DNA of 51,945 nt. Source: Microbacterium maritypicum MF109. GTDB lineage: Bacteria; Actinomycetota; Actinomycetes; Actinomycetales; Microbacteriaceae. The notes under the pieces are model-generated. The model was not told the origin of the DNA. It made no database searches and saw only the letters and a program-made list of their open reading frames with translations. The stretch covers positions 1-51,945 of the forward strand of contig NZ_ATAO01000090.1 in the NCBI RefSeq assembly GCF_000455825.1, read 5' to 3'. This document shows, piece after piece, positions 34,664-42,007 of this stretch. Numbering within the stretch: position 1 is the first letter of the stretch; every line of letters begins with the position of its first letter. The position numbers and the translations under genes are program-made.

Positions 34664-35379
34664 GCGGCCTCCCCGAGCTTTCCGATCTCGCGGAACCACT
34701 TCACCGCGGCGAGTGCCAGGAACAGGACGGCGGCCGCGCAGAGTGCGCCGTAGCCGACGAGGAACGCCGGGGTCCATCCCCACAGGACGAACACGAGGCA
34801 CACGAGACCGAAGTCGGTCGGCAGCAGGATGAGAGACCGCAGCAGGGTCCCGCCGCCGCGCTCATGGGTCGACGCCACCGCGTGCTTTCCCTTGAGCAGG
34901 TCGTTGAGGAGCATTCCGGAGAACGTGGTCGTGGCCACGATGCTGAACACGATCGGGATCAACAGCAGCAGAGGCGTCTCGGGGAGGACGCGGTAGAGCC
35001 CGATGAGCACGGCGAGATGGAGCGAGGCGATCTTGATCGTGTCGATGAAGTGATCGAGCCACTCGCCCTGGGGGCTTCCCCCGCCGCGCAGACGTGCGAC
35101 CTGGCCGTCCGCGGAATCCCAGGCGTACCCGAGCACCAGAAGGAGGGCGATCAGCAGCCCCATGGGCACGTTCACGGGACCGAACGCGATCAGTCCGATC
35201 GCGACGAACGAGTGCACCGCGCTGATGATCGACACCTGGTTGGGGGTGAGACCGATCCGGTAGGCCACGGCGGCGAGCACCCGCCCGATACGACGGTTGA
35301 CGTACACCGAGTACGCGGGTGCCCCTCGGGCGTGCCCCTTCTGCGCACGCGCGAGACGGTGATATGCGTCTACGACCAT
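34660..35379 (-). CDS. CDP-alcohol phosphatidyltransferase family protein
   Basis: This 239-residue integral membrane enzyme joins a CDP-activated alcohol to an acceptor alcohol. The catalytic motif DSADGQVARL...GEWLDHFID (about 88-110) matches the family pattern DxxDGxxAR(x8)GxxxDxxxD with all acidic residues present. About six hydrophobic segments follow. In this setting it may transfer a phospho-alcohol such as glycerol phosphate to the polysaccharide or its lipid carrier, since a TagD-like cytidylyltransferase is encoded at 40993. A housekeeping role in phospholipid synthesis is the alternative. Its start overlaps the upstream glycosyltransferase gene by 10 nt. Confidence 0.9.
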   Translation of the reverse strand: MVVDAYHRLARAQKGHARGAPAYSVYVNRRIGRVLAAVAYRIGLTPNQVSIISAVHSFVAIGLIAFGPVNVPMGLLIALLLVLGYAWDSADGQVARLRGGGSPQGEWLDHFIDTIKIASLHLAVLIGLYRVLPETPLLLLIPIVFSIVATTTFSGMLLNDLLKGKHAVASTHERGGGTLLRSLILLPTDFGLVCLVFVLWGWTPAFLVGYGALCAAAVLFLALAAVKWFREIGKLGEAA

Positions 35380-36323
35380 TTCCTGCCCTTCTGGACCGTT
35401 GCGTGGGTCCGCGCGATCCGACGGGCCTCGCGGACACCGCGAAGATAGGCCCGGATCGGTGCGGCCGACTGGATCAGCTGCCGTCGCCCACCTCGGAGGA
35501 TGACCTCTCTGGCCGTGCGGGGGATGGACCGGCGCCAGCGCTGCACCGCGGCATCGTCGAGATGACGCACCGCGTACAGCATCCGGTTGCGGATGTTGTA
35601 GTAGTAATACCCCTCGGATTTCGCCCGGGAGGTCTCGGGTTCGGCGCGCTGCGTGCCGCCCTCATCATGCACCGCATTGGCGTCTTCGACGAGCATCAGC
35701 GAGCCGCCGGCGGACACCACGCGGCGAGAGAAGTCGACGTCTTCCCAGTACAGGAAGTAGTCGTCGTCGAAACCGCCGGCGAGCTCCCACACTTCGCGCG
35801 TGATCCACAGGCAGGCCCCGCTCAGCCAAGGTTCGAACGGCTGCGCATCGCCGTCGACGCGCTTGCGACGTGCGCGCATGGTGCCGTCGTCGAGCAGGAG
35901 GTCGATGCCGGCGAACCAGGTTCTTCCATCGGAATCCGTGATGACCGGCGAAGCGAGCGTGGTGCGTGAGGCTGCGGTGACGGAAGCGAGTCGACGCAGG
36001 GAGTCGCGGTCGATGTGCGCATCGGGATTGATGACGAGCACGTCGGTCGCCCCCTCGGCGAGCGCGCGCGTGACACCGATGTTGACGCCGCCGCCGAAAC
36101 CCGAGTTCGATTCCGATTCGATCAGCAGCCAGCCGTGCGCGTCGGCGACTTCGCCGGCGGCACGCCGTTCGTCGGCGTTCGACCAGTTGTCGACGACGAG
36201 GACGAGCACGTCGGGATCGATCGCCCGCGCTTCGCGCTCCACGGTCACCAGATTGCGTTGCAGAAGCCGCGCCGAGGCGTAGTTGACGACGACGACGGCA
36301 AGCCGTCCGTGCTCGATTGACAC
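35370..36323 (-). CDS. family 2 glycosyltransferase (WbbL-like)
   Basis: This 317-residue GT-A enzyme starts VSIEHGRLAVVVVNYASARLL and has VDNWSNAD, the DxD-like segment LVINPDAHID (about 95-105) and WLSGACLWITREVWELAGGFDDDYFLYWEDVDFSRR (about 170-205), typical of WbbL/rhamnosyltransferases. The C-terminal part is helical and basic. I chose GTG 36323, which has GGGGGGAGGA 3 nt upstream; the longer open frame reaches 36413. The Shine-Dalgarno lies in a small hairpin (36326-36342). It begins a leftward unit with the CDP-alcohol transferase and the LMW phosphatase. Confidence 0.92.
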   Translation of the reverse strand: MSIEHGRLAVVVVNYASARLLQRNLVTVEREARAIDPDVLVLVVDNWSNADERRAAGEVADAHGWLLIESESNSGFGGGVNIGVTRALAEGATDVLVINPDAHIDRDSLRRLASVTAASRTTLASPVITDSDGRTWFAGIDLLLDDGTMRARRKRVDGDAQPFEPWLSGACLWITREVWELAGGFDDDYFLYWEDVDFSRRVVSAGGSLMLVEDANAVHDEGGTQRAEPETSRAKSEGYYYYNIRNRMLYAVRHLDDAAVQRWRRSIPRTAREVILRGGRRQLIQSAAPIRAYLRGVREARRIARTHATVQKGRKWS

Positions 36324-36421
36324 GCGATCCTCCCCCCGGATCCGGGTCACGGATCGCCTCGGGTCGTCGGTCGAATTCCCCAGAGTCGCGACCGACGTCG
36401 ACTCCCAGGACAACGACTATA
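36324..36421 (-). promoter_or_regulatory. promoter and structured leader of the WbbL-like gene
   Basis: On the complement a -10 TATAGT (36416-36421) would start transcription near 36409, 86 nt before GTG 36323. The leader has a 9-bp hairpin (36365-36373 with 36389-36397) whose loop contains CTGGGGA, and a 5-bp hairpin GATCC/GGATC (36326-36342) with loop GGGGGGA that holds the ribosome binding site. Two other pairings exclude the latter: 36324-36330 with 36351-36357 (7 bp) and 36339-36344 with 36350-36355 (6 bp). Confidence 0.55.
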
Positions 36422-36463
36422 CGCGAGAACAGCCCCCGCAGATCGGTATCAGGGGGTTCACGA

Positions 36464-36512
36464 TACGATGAGCCGGCGTCGGAGTCGAGGCGCGATACTG
36501 CCATGGGGATGG
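36464..36512 (+). promoter_or_regulatory. promoter and short leader of the dual glycosyltransferase gene
   Basis: A -10 TACGAT (36464-36469) implies a start near 36476. The leader opens with a hairpin GCGTC/GGCGC (36476-36493, loop GGAGTCGA) and continues with CCAT/ATGG (36501-36512, loop GGGG), 5 nt before ATG 36518. The -10 and following bases (TACGATNAGCCG) resemble those of the lipoprotein promoter at 34009. Confidence 0.5.
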
Positions 36513-36517
36513 GGCGG

Positions 36518-38515
36518 ATGAGCAGGGGACCGGAATCGAACGACATGATCACTGTGACGATCGGCGTACCCACGTACCGGAGGCCCGAGCTTCTGGCGGC
36601 CCTGCTCCGGACGCTCCCCGCACGCATCGCCGAATGCGCCGACCTCGGAGTCGCGGTGGATGTGCTGGTCGTCGACAACGACCCCGCGGGTTCTGCGCGG
36701 AGCATCGCCGCGGACGCGGATCTCCCTGTCCGCTACGTCGTCGAACCCGCACCGGGGATCGTCGCCGCGCGCAACCGCATCCTGGATGAAAGCGCTGATC
36801 GCGATCTCCTCGCCTTCATCGACGACGACGAGATCCCTCGGGAGGCATGGCTCTCCTCGCTCATCGAGGTCTGGCGCGAACACGGTGCGGACGCCGTGAT
36901 GGGCCGCGTGATCTCGGTCTTCGACGAGGACGTCGACCCGTGGCTGCTCGCGTCCGGCACGTTCCGGCGACCGCCGAGACGGACGGGCACCGTGCTGCAG
37001 GTGGCCGCCGCGGGTAACCTGCTGCTCGACCTCCGTTCCGTCCGTCGGCTCGGGCTGCGCTTCGATCCGTCCCTCGGTCTGGGCGGTGGGGAGGACACGC
37101 TCTTCTCGCGGCAGCTCGCACGTCGTGGCGGCCTGATCGTGTGGTGCAACGAATCGGAGACAGAGGATCTCGTCGTCGCGTCGCGCCTGAGCCGCGCCTG
37201 GGCGGCGCAACGGGCATACAGCTCCGCGAATGCCGGCACCCGCATCCAGCTGATGTTGACCGACGGGAAGATCCGTCGCGGCATCCTGCGGTTGAAGGCC
37301 CTGGTGGGCGGCGTGGCCCGGATCGTCGTCGGCGGCCTGCGCAGGATCTTCGGAACACTGACCTCGAACATCACCCACCACGCCAGAGGAACCCGCCTCG
37401 TGCACCGCGGCCGCGGCACCATCGCGGCCGCCCTCGGCCGCCGCTATGACGAGTACCGTCGCCCATCGGAGGATGACACGACCATGACCGACACCGCATC
37501 GAGCATCCGCGTGATGCAATCGTTGGGCGCCCCCCGTCCGACGACGAACCCGTACAACAAGATGCTCGATGAGGCGCTCGGATCCACGGAGGGCCTGACC
37601 CGCCTGCGGTTCTCCTGGGGGACGGCTCTGTTCGGACGCTACGACGCCTTCCACTGGCATTGGCCGGAGGCGAAGCTGCACGGCTCCACGTGGTGGAAGT
37701 CCACGGGCAAGTTCCTCCTCACGACGGCGCTCGTGTTCCGACACCGCCTCTCCCGTCGCATCGCCGTGGTGCGCACCGTGCACAACATCGAACTCCCCGA
37801 CGACAACGCGCCTCGGCTGTGGCTGCTGCGTTTCATCGATCGCCACACCGACTACCGGATCGTCATCAACGAGACCACTCCGCTCGCCCCCGGCACCCCG
37901 CACAGCCTGATCCTGCACGGCGACTACCGCGGCTGGTACGCGAAGTTCCCCTCGGCGGAGCGGGTGACGGGGCAGCTCGGGTCGTTCGGCGGCATCCGTC
38001 GCTACAAGGGTCTGGAGGGCTTCATCGATGCCTATGCCGAGGCCGTGACGGTCGAGCCGACGCTGAGCCTGCGGATCGGCGGGCGGCCGTCCACCCCTGA
38101 GCTCGGCGACGACCTCCGGGCGCGGACCGCGGATCTCCCGGGCGTCGAGCTCCACCTCGACTTCCTGAGCGATGCCGAACTCGTCCAGCTCGCGACCTCT
38201 TCCGACCTGATCGTGCTGGCCTACCGTTTCATGCACAACTCGGGCAGCGTCCTCGCCGCCCTGTCGATGGACCGACCGGTGCTCGTCCCCCGCAACGAGG
38301 CGAACGAGGCTCTCGGACGCGAAGTCGGACCGGAGTGGGTGCTGATGTACGACGGCGATCTCGATGCGCCGACCGTCGTCGAGGCGTGGCGGTCCGCGAC
38401 CACGCTGACGGGCTCGCCCGATCTCTCCCGCCGCGACTGGGCCGACGCCGGCCGCGCTCACGCGGACGCGTTCCGCGCCGCCGTGCGGGTCAAGCGCCGC
38501 GGCGCCAAGCGCTAG
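36518..38515 (+). CDS. dual glycosyltransferase: GT-A (family 2) fused to GT-B
   Basis: The 665-residue reading frame holds two enzymes. Residues about 10-310 are a family 2 GT-A domain with VTIGVPTYRRPELLAALL, the DNDPAG segment and a FIDDDEIP motif, then GGEDTLFSRQL. From about residue 323 a GT-B domain follows, with TVHNIELPDDNAPR, FGGIRRYKGLEGFIDAY and SDLIVLAYRFMHNSGSVLAAL. At the junction GGAGGA (37468-37473) stands 10 nt before an in-frame ATG (37484), a normal start signal, so two proteins may be made or the genes may have fused recently. Possible starts are 36503, 36518 and 36545. I favour 36518 from the hairpin position. Confidence 0.85.
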   Translation: MSRGPESNDMITVTIGVPTYRRPELLAALLRTLPARIAECADLGVAVDVLVVDNDPAGSARSIAADADLPVRYVVEPAPGIVAARNRILDESADRDLLAFIDDDEIPREAWLSSLIEVWREHGADAVMGRVISVFDEDVDPWLLASGTFRRPPRRTGTVLQVAAAGNLLLDLRSVRRLGLRFDPSLGLGGGEDTLFSRQLARRGGLIVWCNESETEDLVVASRLSRAWAAQRAYSSANAGTRIQLMLTDGKIRRGILRLKALVGGVARIVVGGLRRIFGTLTSNITHHARGTRLVHRGRGTIAAALGRRYDEYRRPSEDDTTMTDTASSIRVMQSLGAPRPTTNPYNKMLDEALGSTEGLTRLRFSWGTALFGRYDAFHWHWPEAKLHGSTWWKSTGKFLLTTALVFRHRLSRRIAVVRTVHNIELPDDNAPRLWLLRFIDRHTDYRIVINETTPLAPGTPHSLILHGDYRGWYAKFPSAERVTGQLGSFGGIRRYKGLEGFIDAYAEAVTVEPTLSLRIGGRPSTPELGDDLRARTADLPGVELHLDFLSDAELVQLATSSDLIVLAYRFMHNSGSVLAALSMDRPVLVPRNEANEALGREVGPEWVLMYDGDLDAPTVVEAWRSATTLTGSPDLSRRDWADAGRAHADAFRAAVRVKRRGAKR

Positions 38516-38542
38516 GGCGCCTCGGCAGCACCCGGCGCATCG

Positions 38543-39619
38543 TCAGGCGGGGGCCAGCAGCCCTCGCACGAGAGATGCGACCATGATCTGCGTCGTGAAA
38601 CGCCGCTCCACCTCGATCCGGCCGTTCCGCCCGAGCTCGGCGGCATGTCCCGGATCGTCGAGCAGTCGGAGCAGCGCGAGGGCGAGCTCGGCAGGATCCT
38701 CCGGACGAACGAGGTGGCCGGTGCGCCCCTCGCTCACGTACTGCTCCATCCCCGGGGTATCGGTGACGACGACAGGACGCGCCGTCGCGAGCGCTTCGAG
38801 TGCGACCGTCATCCCGGAGGCATGGAGGTTCGGCCGGGTCGGGATGACGACCACGCTCGCGGTGGCGTAGAGGTCGCGGAGGTCGGCATGCGGCATGTGC
38901 CGCACGACCCGGACCCCCTCCGGCGGGTCGAGGTCCGACCGCGTCTGAACCACCGCCTCGGTCTCCGGACGGATGGCGAGGACCCGGGCGAGCGCCGCGT
39001 AGAGGGTGGCGGGGTCGCGGTCACGGTCGTTCCCCACGCTGACGATGCGCGGCCGGTCCGGATAGAGCCTCGGGACGAAGAACGCACTGTCGATGCCGAA
39101 AGGGACAGCGAACACGCGCGTCGGTCCGTGCCCGAGCATCGTTCGCAGAGGTTCGACCTGTGCGTCGCTGAGCACCCAGGCGGCCTCCGCCCTGCCGAGC
39201 ATCGCGACCATCCGTGCCGGTGCCTCCCCGGTCTCGGCCATATCCGTGAGCCAGATCACCCCGGTGGCGAATCGGGTCCGCGGGTGGGTCGTCTGCATCC
39301 GATAGGCCGTGTTCTCATCCCACGTCAGCGTGAGACCGTCGACGGGGCGCGGCCCCATGGACAATCGCGCACGAGCTCGCGCGACGCGGCCCGGCGGGGC
39401 GAGGTCGATCACCTCGACCGCCGCGTGGTCACGCAGTGCATCGAGACCGTACGGCCAGATGCTGGGCACCTCTCCCCTGGCGTGGCTCTGCTCCCAGGTG
39501 CGCGCCGACTGTTCGACACGATGCGCCCAGGTGAGAGACAGCGAGGGACCGCCCTCGGATTCCACGAGCCCACTATGGACCCCCTCACCCGTCCTGGCAA
39601 GAGAGGAGTCGCCGATCAC
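38543..39619 (-). CDS. family 4 glycosyltransferase
   Basis: This 358-residue GT-B enzyme has RIVSVGNDRDRDPATLYAAL (about 185-205) and, in the C-terminal half, RPNLHASGMTVALEALATARPVVVTDTPGMEQYVSEGRTG (about 260-300), the E-x7-E-type nucleotide-sugar loop of GT4 enzymes. Near the N-terminus the sequence is ordinary Rossmann-like. The GTG start (39619) has only a weak ribosome binding site, CAGG; it follows the DPMS-like gene after 32 bp and is probably cotranscribed. A GTG at about 39564 is an alternative. It is convergent with the dual glycosyltransferase, with 27 bp between. Confidence 0.88.
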   Translation of the reverse strand: MIGDSSLARTGEGVHSGLVESEGGPSLSLTWAHRVEQSARTWEQSHARGEVPSIWPYGLDALRDHAAVEVIDLAPPGRVARARARLSMGPRPVDGLTLTWDENTAYRMQTTHPRTRFATGVIWLTDMAETGEAPARMVAMLGRAEAAWVLSDAQVEPLRTMLGHGPTRVFAVPFGIDSAFFVPRLYPDRPRIVSVGNDRDRDPATLYAALARVLAIRPETEAVVQTRSDLDPPEGVRVVRHMPHADLRDLYATASVVVIPTRPNLHASGMTVALEALATARPVVVTDTPGMEQYVSEGRTGHLVRPEDPAELALALLRLLDDPGHAAELGRNGRIEVERRFTTQIMVASLVRGLLAPA

Positions 39620-39651
39620 CCTGGAAACCGGCTCCGGAAGGAACTCCGCCC

Positions 39652-40830
39652 TCAGAGCTCGCCGGGCTTCATCACCTCGGCATCGATGGCGCGGATGACG
39701 CGCTGGGCCGCGGTGTCCGTCGGGGGCTCGGCACCATCGCCCTCACCCTTGCGTCGCCGCTGGGGCGCGTACACGACGAGCGAGTGGAAGAGGAAGCGGG
39801 CGAAGAACGCCACGATGAGCGAGAGGCCGGTCGCGACGACGCTCGAGATGTGCCACGACTCGACCATCAGAGCCATCACCGGGATCCGCAGTGCGGCCTC
39901 GATGTTGTTGAACGCGAAGGAGCTGGCGAAGCGGATGCCGAGGGCGCGCGCGTCGGTCCGCATATCGGCGAACACGAAGCGCTCCTGCAGCACGAAGTTG
40001 CCGATGATCGTGACCTCGGCACCGATGATCGCCGCCCAGATGTACGGGACCCCTGCGGCGGTGAGCGCCCACATGATCCCGAGGTTGGCGGCGGCGCCGA
40101 TCGCACCGATCAGTGCGAACAACGACATCTTGCCGAAGCGCAGGCGCGCGAGGTGCTCGAGGAACATCGCCCCCTGACGCATGCTCGCCTTGGACGTGCC
40201 GTGTCGACGTTCAGCGAACTCCATCGGCACCTCGGCGATGCGCAGATCGTTGCGAGCGAGGATCTCGAGGAGGATCTTGAAACCCCGGGGTTGGAGCGTC
40301 GAGCGGTCGAGACGACCGCGATCGACCAAGAAGAACCCGGTCATCGGGTCAGTGCTGCGGGCGAGACGGATCGGGAACATCGCCCGCGTCAGCCACGTCG
40401 CGACGCGGGAGACGCCGAAGCGCACAGCGGTGCCGAGGCCGCTCGTGTCCCCTCCGCCGATGTAGCGGGACGCGGCGACGACATCGGCGTCTCCCTGCGC
40501 ATACCGGGCGAGCAGGGTGGGGAGGAGTTCGGGCGGATGCTGCAGGTCGCCGTCCATCACGATGCAGATGTCGAAGGCCGCGGCCTCGAGCCCGACGACG
40601 ACGGCGCCGCCCAGTCCGCCCGTGTTCTCGGATCGGTGGATCACGCGCACGGGGAGCGGAGCATCTGCCGCCACCCGCGCGACCTCGGCCGCCGTGTCAT
40701 CCGTGCTGTCGTCGACGAACAGGATCTCGGCGTCCCACCCCTCGAGGGCGACCGCAGTCCGTGCCACGAGCTCGGCGATGTTGTCGCGCTCGTTGAACGT
40801 CGGCACGATGACCGTGACCGGTGTCCCCAC
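39652..40830 (-). CDS. dolichol-phosphate-mannose-synthase-like GT2 fused to GtrA
   Basis: This 392-residue protein starts VGTPVTVIVPTFNERDNIAELV. The N-terminal GT-A domain (about 1-230) has LFVDDSTDDT, the VMDGDLQHPPE motif and DPMTGFFLV, typical of polyprenyl-phosphate hexose synthases. The C-terminal 140 residues form four membrane helices of the GtrA family, with SLFALIGAIGAAANLGIMW. Such fusions make a lipid-linked single sugar and flip or anchor it, for modifying polymers outside the membrane. I prefer GTG 40830 because the homology begins there and GGGGGCGG lies upstream; ATG 40872 is the longer alternative. Confidence 0.92.
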   Translation of the reverse strand: MGTPVTVIVPTFNERDNIAELVARTAVALEGWDAEILFVDDSTDDTAAEVARVAADAPLPVRVIHRSENTGGLGGAVVVGLEAAAFDICIVMDGDLQHPPELLPTLLARYAQGDADVVAASRYIGGGDTSGLGTAVRFGVSRVATWLTRAMFPIRLARSTDPMTGFFLVDRGRLDRSTLQPRGFKILLEILARNDLRIAEVPMEFAERRHGTSKASMRQGAMFLEHLARLRFGKMSLFALIGAIGAAANLGIMWALTAAGVPYIWAAIIGAEVTIIGNFVLQERFVFADMRTDARALGIRFASSFAFNNIEAALRIPVMALMVESWHISSVVATGLSLIVAFFARFLFHSLVVYAPQRRRKGEGDGAEPPTDTAAQRVIRAIDAEVMKPGEL

Positions 40831-40910
40831 GTCCGCCCCCTGTCCCCCACGCGCATCGCGTGCGGCCTCCATCGTTCCACGGGTTCCTATGCGGGAGGAA
40901 ACCCGGACCT

Positions 40911-40993
40911 GCTAGACTTTCGAACCGCGGCTGTGGGAGTCGCGAAGCGGATGGGGATCCGCTTACTGGGGAATTACTGATCTGGGGAGATCA
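40911..40993 (+). promoter_or_regulatory. promoter and structured leader of the cytidylyltransferase gene
   Basis: An extended -10 TGC-TAGACT (40910-40918) implies a start near 40925. Three hairpins follow: 40926-40944 (7 bp with one G-U pair, loop GTGGG), 40945-40964 (8 perfect bp, loop GGGG, directly abutting the first) and 40978-40993 (6 bp, loop GGGG). The last contains the Shine-Dalgarno GGGGAG and its stem ends on the A of the start codon. CTGGGGA occurs at 40966 and 40982. A nine-codon frame MGIRLLGNY begins at 40951. Confidence 0.6.
40951..40980 (+). CDS. possible nine-codon leader peptide
   Basis: ATG at 40951 opens MGIRLLGNY and stops with TGA at 40978-40980, just inside the hairpin that covers the ribosome binding site of the next gene. 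GGGAG lies 9-10 nt upstream. A ribosome on this frame would cover the two neighbouring hairpins. It could be a chance frame. Confidence 0.3.
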   Translation: MGIRLLGNY

Positions 40994-41448
40994 TGGGGAC
41001 GCGTATCGGCTATGCCGTTGGTGCTTTCGACCTGTTTCACGTCGGGCATCTGAACCTTCTTCGTCACGCCAAGCAGCACTGCGACATTCTGATCGCAGGC
41101 GTCGTCAGCGACGAGATGCTGCGTCAGGTGAAGGGCATCGAGCCCGTCATCCCGACGGCCGAGCGGGCGGAGATCGTGAAGCACATCTCGTTCGTCGATG
41201 ACGTCTACGTCGAGACGACGCCGTCGAAGATGGACTCGTGGCGCGACGTGCAGTTCACGCACTTCTTCAAGGGCGACGACTGGCGCGGCACCGAGAAGGG
41301 TCTGCGCCTGGAGCGCGAGTTCGCCGAGGTCGGCGTCGAGGTCGTGTACTTCCCGTACACGGCGCACACGTCGAGCTCGTCGCTGCGTCGCGCACTCGAC
41401 GCGATCACCGCGGGCGCGAACGCTCCCGCGGTCGCCTCGGTGCGCTGA
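40993..41448 (+). CDS. TagD-like cytidylyltransferase (probable glycerol-3-phosphate)
   Basis: This 151-residue cytosolic enzyme of the cytidylyltransferase family activates an alcohol phosphate with CTP, typically glycerol-3-phosphate to CDP-glycerol. It has the nucleotide site GAFDLFHVGHLNLL (HVGH is the HxGH motif, about residues 18-21), KGIEPVIPTAERAEIV and a C-terminal HTSSSSLRR, which includes the ISSSxxR-like CTP-binding motif. Length is slightly over that of TagD. Its product could feed the CDP-alcohol transferase encoded at 34660. The gene has its own leader and promoter; the start ATG is the last base pair of a hairpin. Confidence 0.85.
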   Translation: MGTRIGYAVGAFDLFHVGHLNLLRHAKQHCDILIAGVVSDEMLRQVKGIEPVIPTAERAEIVKHISFVDDVYVETTPSKMDSWRDVQFTHFFKGDDWRGTEKGLRLEREFAEVGVEVVYFPYTAHTSSSSLRRALDAITAGANAPAVASVR

Positions 41449-41500
41449 GAGCCCGAGCAGCCCTTCGCCGCCCGGTCGGTGCGCCACCGCCGACGTGAGG

Positions 41501-41893
41501 TCAGTTGGCGACGCCGAGCAGACTGCGCGCCATGCGCGCCACGTGCGGCGGAGTGTGCGGCCCGAGCCACACCGTCCACTGCGACGGCGGCTCACTGCAT
41601 GCCCACTCCACGCACCACGCGTGCACGGCGTTCGCGAGCCGTTCGCCGCGCGTATGCGCCCTCGTTCCGTCTCCACGCACGAGCCAGCGCACCGACACCC
41701 CGTCGGGGACGTCGATGTGTCGGAACTGGATACGTGCCGCCGCTTCGAGAATGACGACGCCCTGCGCGTCCCACGGCAACCGCGCGGCGATGCTCGCGAT
41801 GAAGCCGGCGTCGGCGGCGTCGCCGGCGATGAGCACGGCACCCTCGATGTCGTCCCAATCGGGATCCTCCAGATGCTCGCATGCGCCGCTCAT
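41501..41893 (-). CDS. SIP-domain-like protein (siderophore-interacting family)
   Basis: This 130-residue protein resembles the C-terminal NAD(P)H-binding half of siderophore-interacting flavoproteins, which release iron from siderophores. It has VLIAGDAADAGFIASIAARLP (about 20-40), then VRWLVRGDG and HAWCVEWACSE (about 95). It lacks the FAD-binding half, so it may be a partner or a stand-alone domain. The ATG is 6 nt after TAGGCT (41900-41905, complement), leaderless. A DtxR/IdeR-like operator overlaps the -10, which fits iron repression. Confidence 0.8.
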   Translation of the reverse strand: MSGACEHLEDPDWDDIEGAVLIAGDAADAGFIASIAARLPWDAQGVVILEAAARIQFRHIDVPDGVSVRWLVRGDGTRAHTRGERLANAVHAWCVEWACSEPPSQWTVWLGPHTPPHVARMARSLLGVAN

Positions 41894-41904
41894 GGCCCCA
41901 GCCT

Positions 41905-41924
41905 AAGTTAGGGCACCCTTACTT
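41905..41924 (-). promoter_or_regulatory. IdeR/DtxR-like iron box
   Basis: AAGTTAGGGCACCCTTACTT is a dyad of two 9-bp halves (AAGTTAGGG and CCCTTACTT, one mismatch) around CA. About 12 of 19 positions match the iron box consensus TTAGGTTAGGCTAACCTAA when aligned from 41908. It directly overlaps the -10 box of the SIP-like gene. Confidence 0.65.
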
Positions 41925-42007
41925 ACAAGGGATGAGTCCGGAATGCCCCACCGCGCGCCCAGCCGGCACTCAGCGCCACCTCATCCGCGCGGCCGTAGGC
42001 TGGATGC

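Noticed and set aside
34664..34801. 46-codon N-terminal extension of the LMW phosphatase
   Set aside because: It overlaps the CDP-alcohol transferase gene in another frame; the ATG at 34663 begins the conserved domain directly and is coupled by ATGA.
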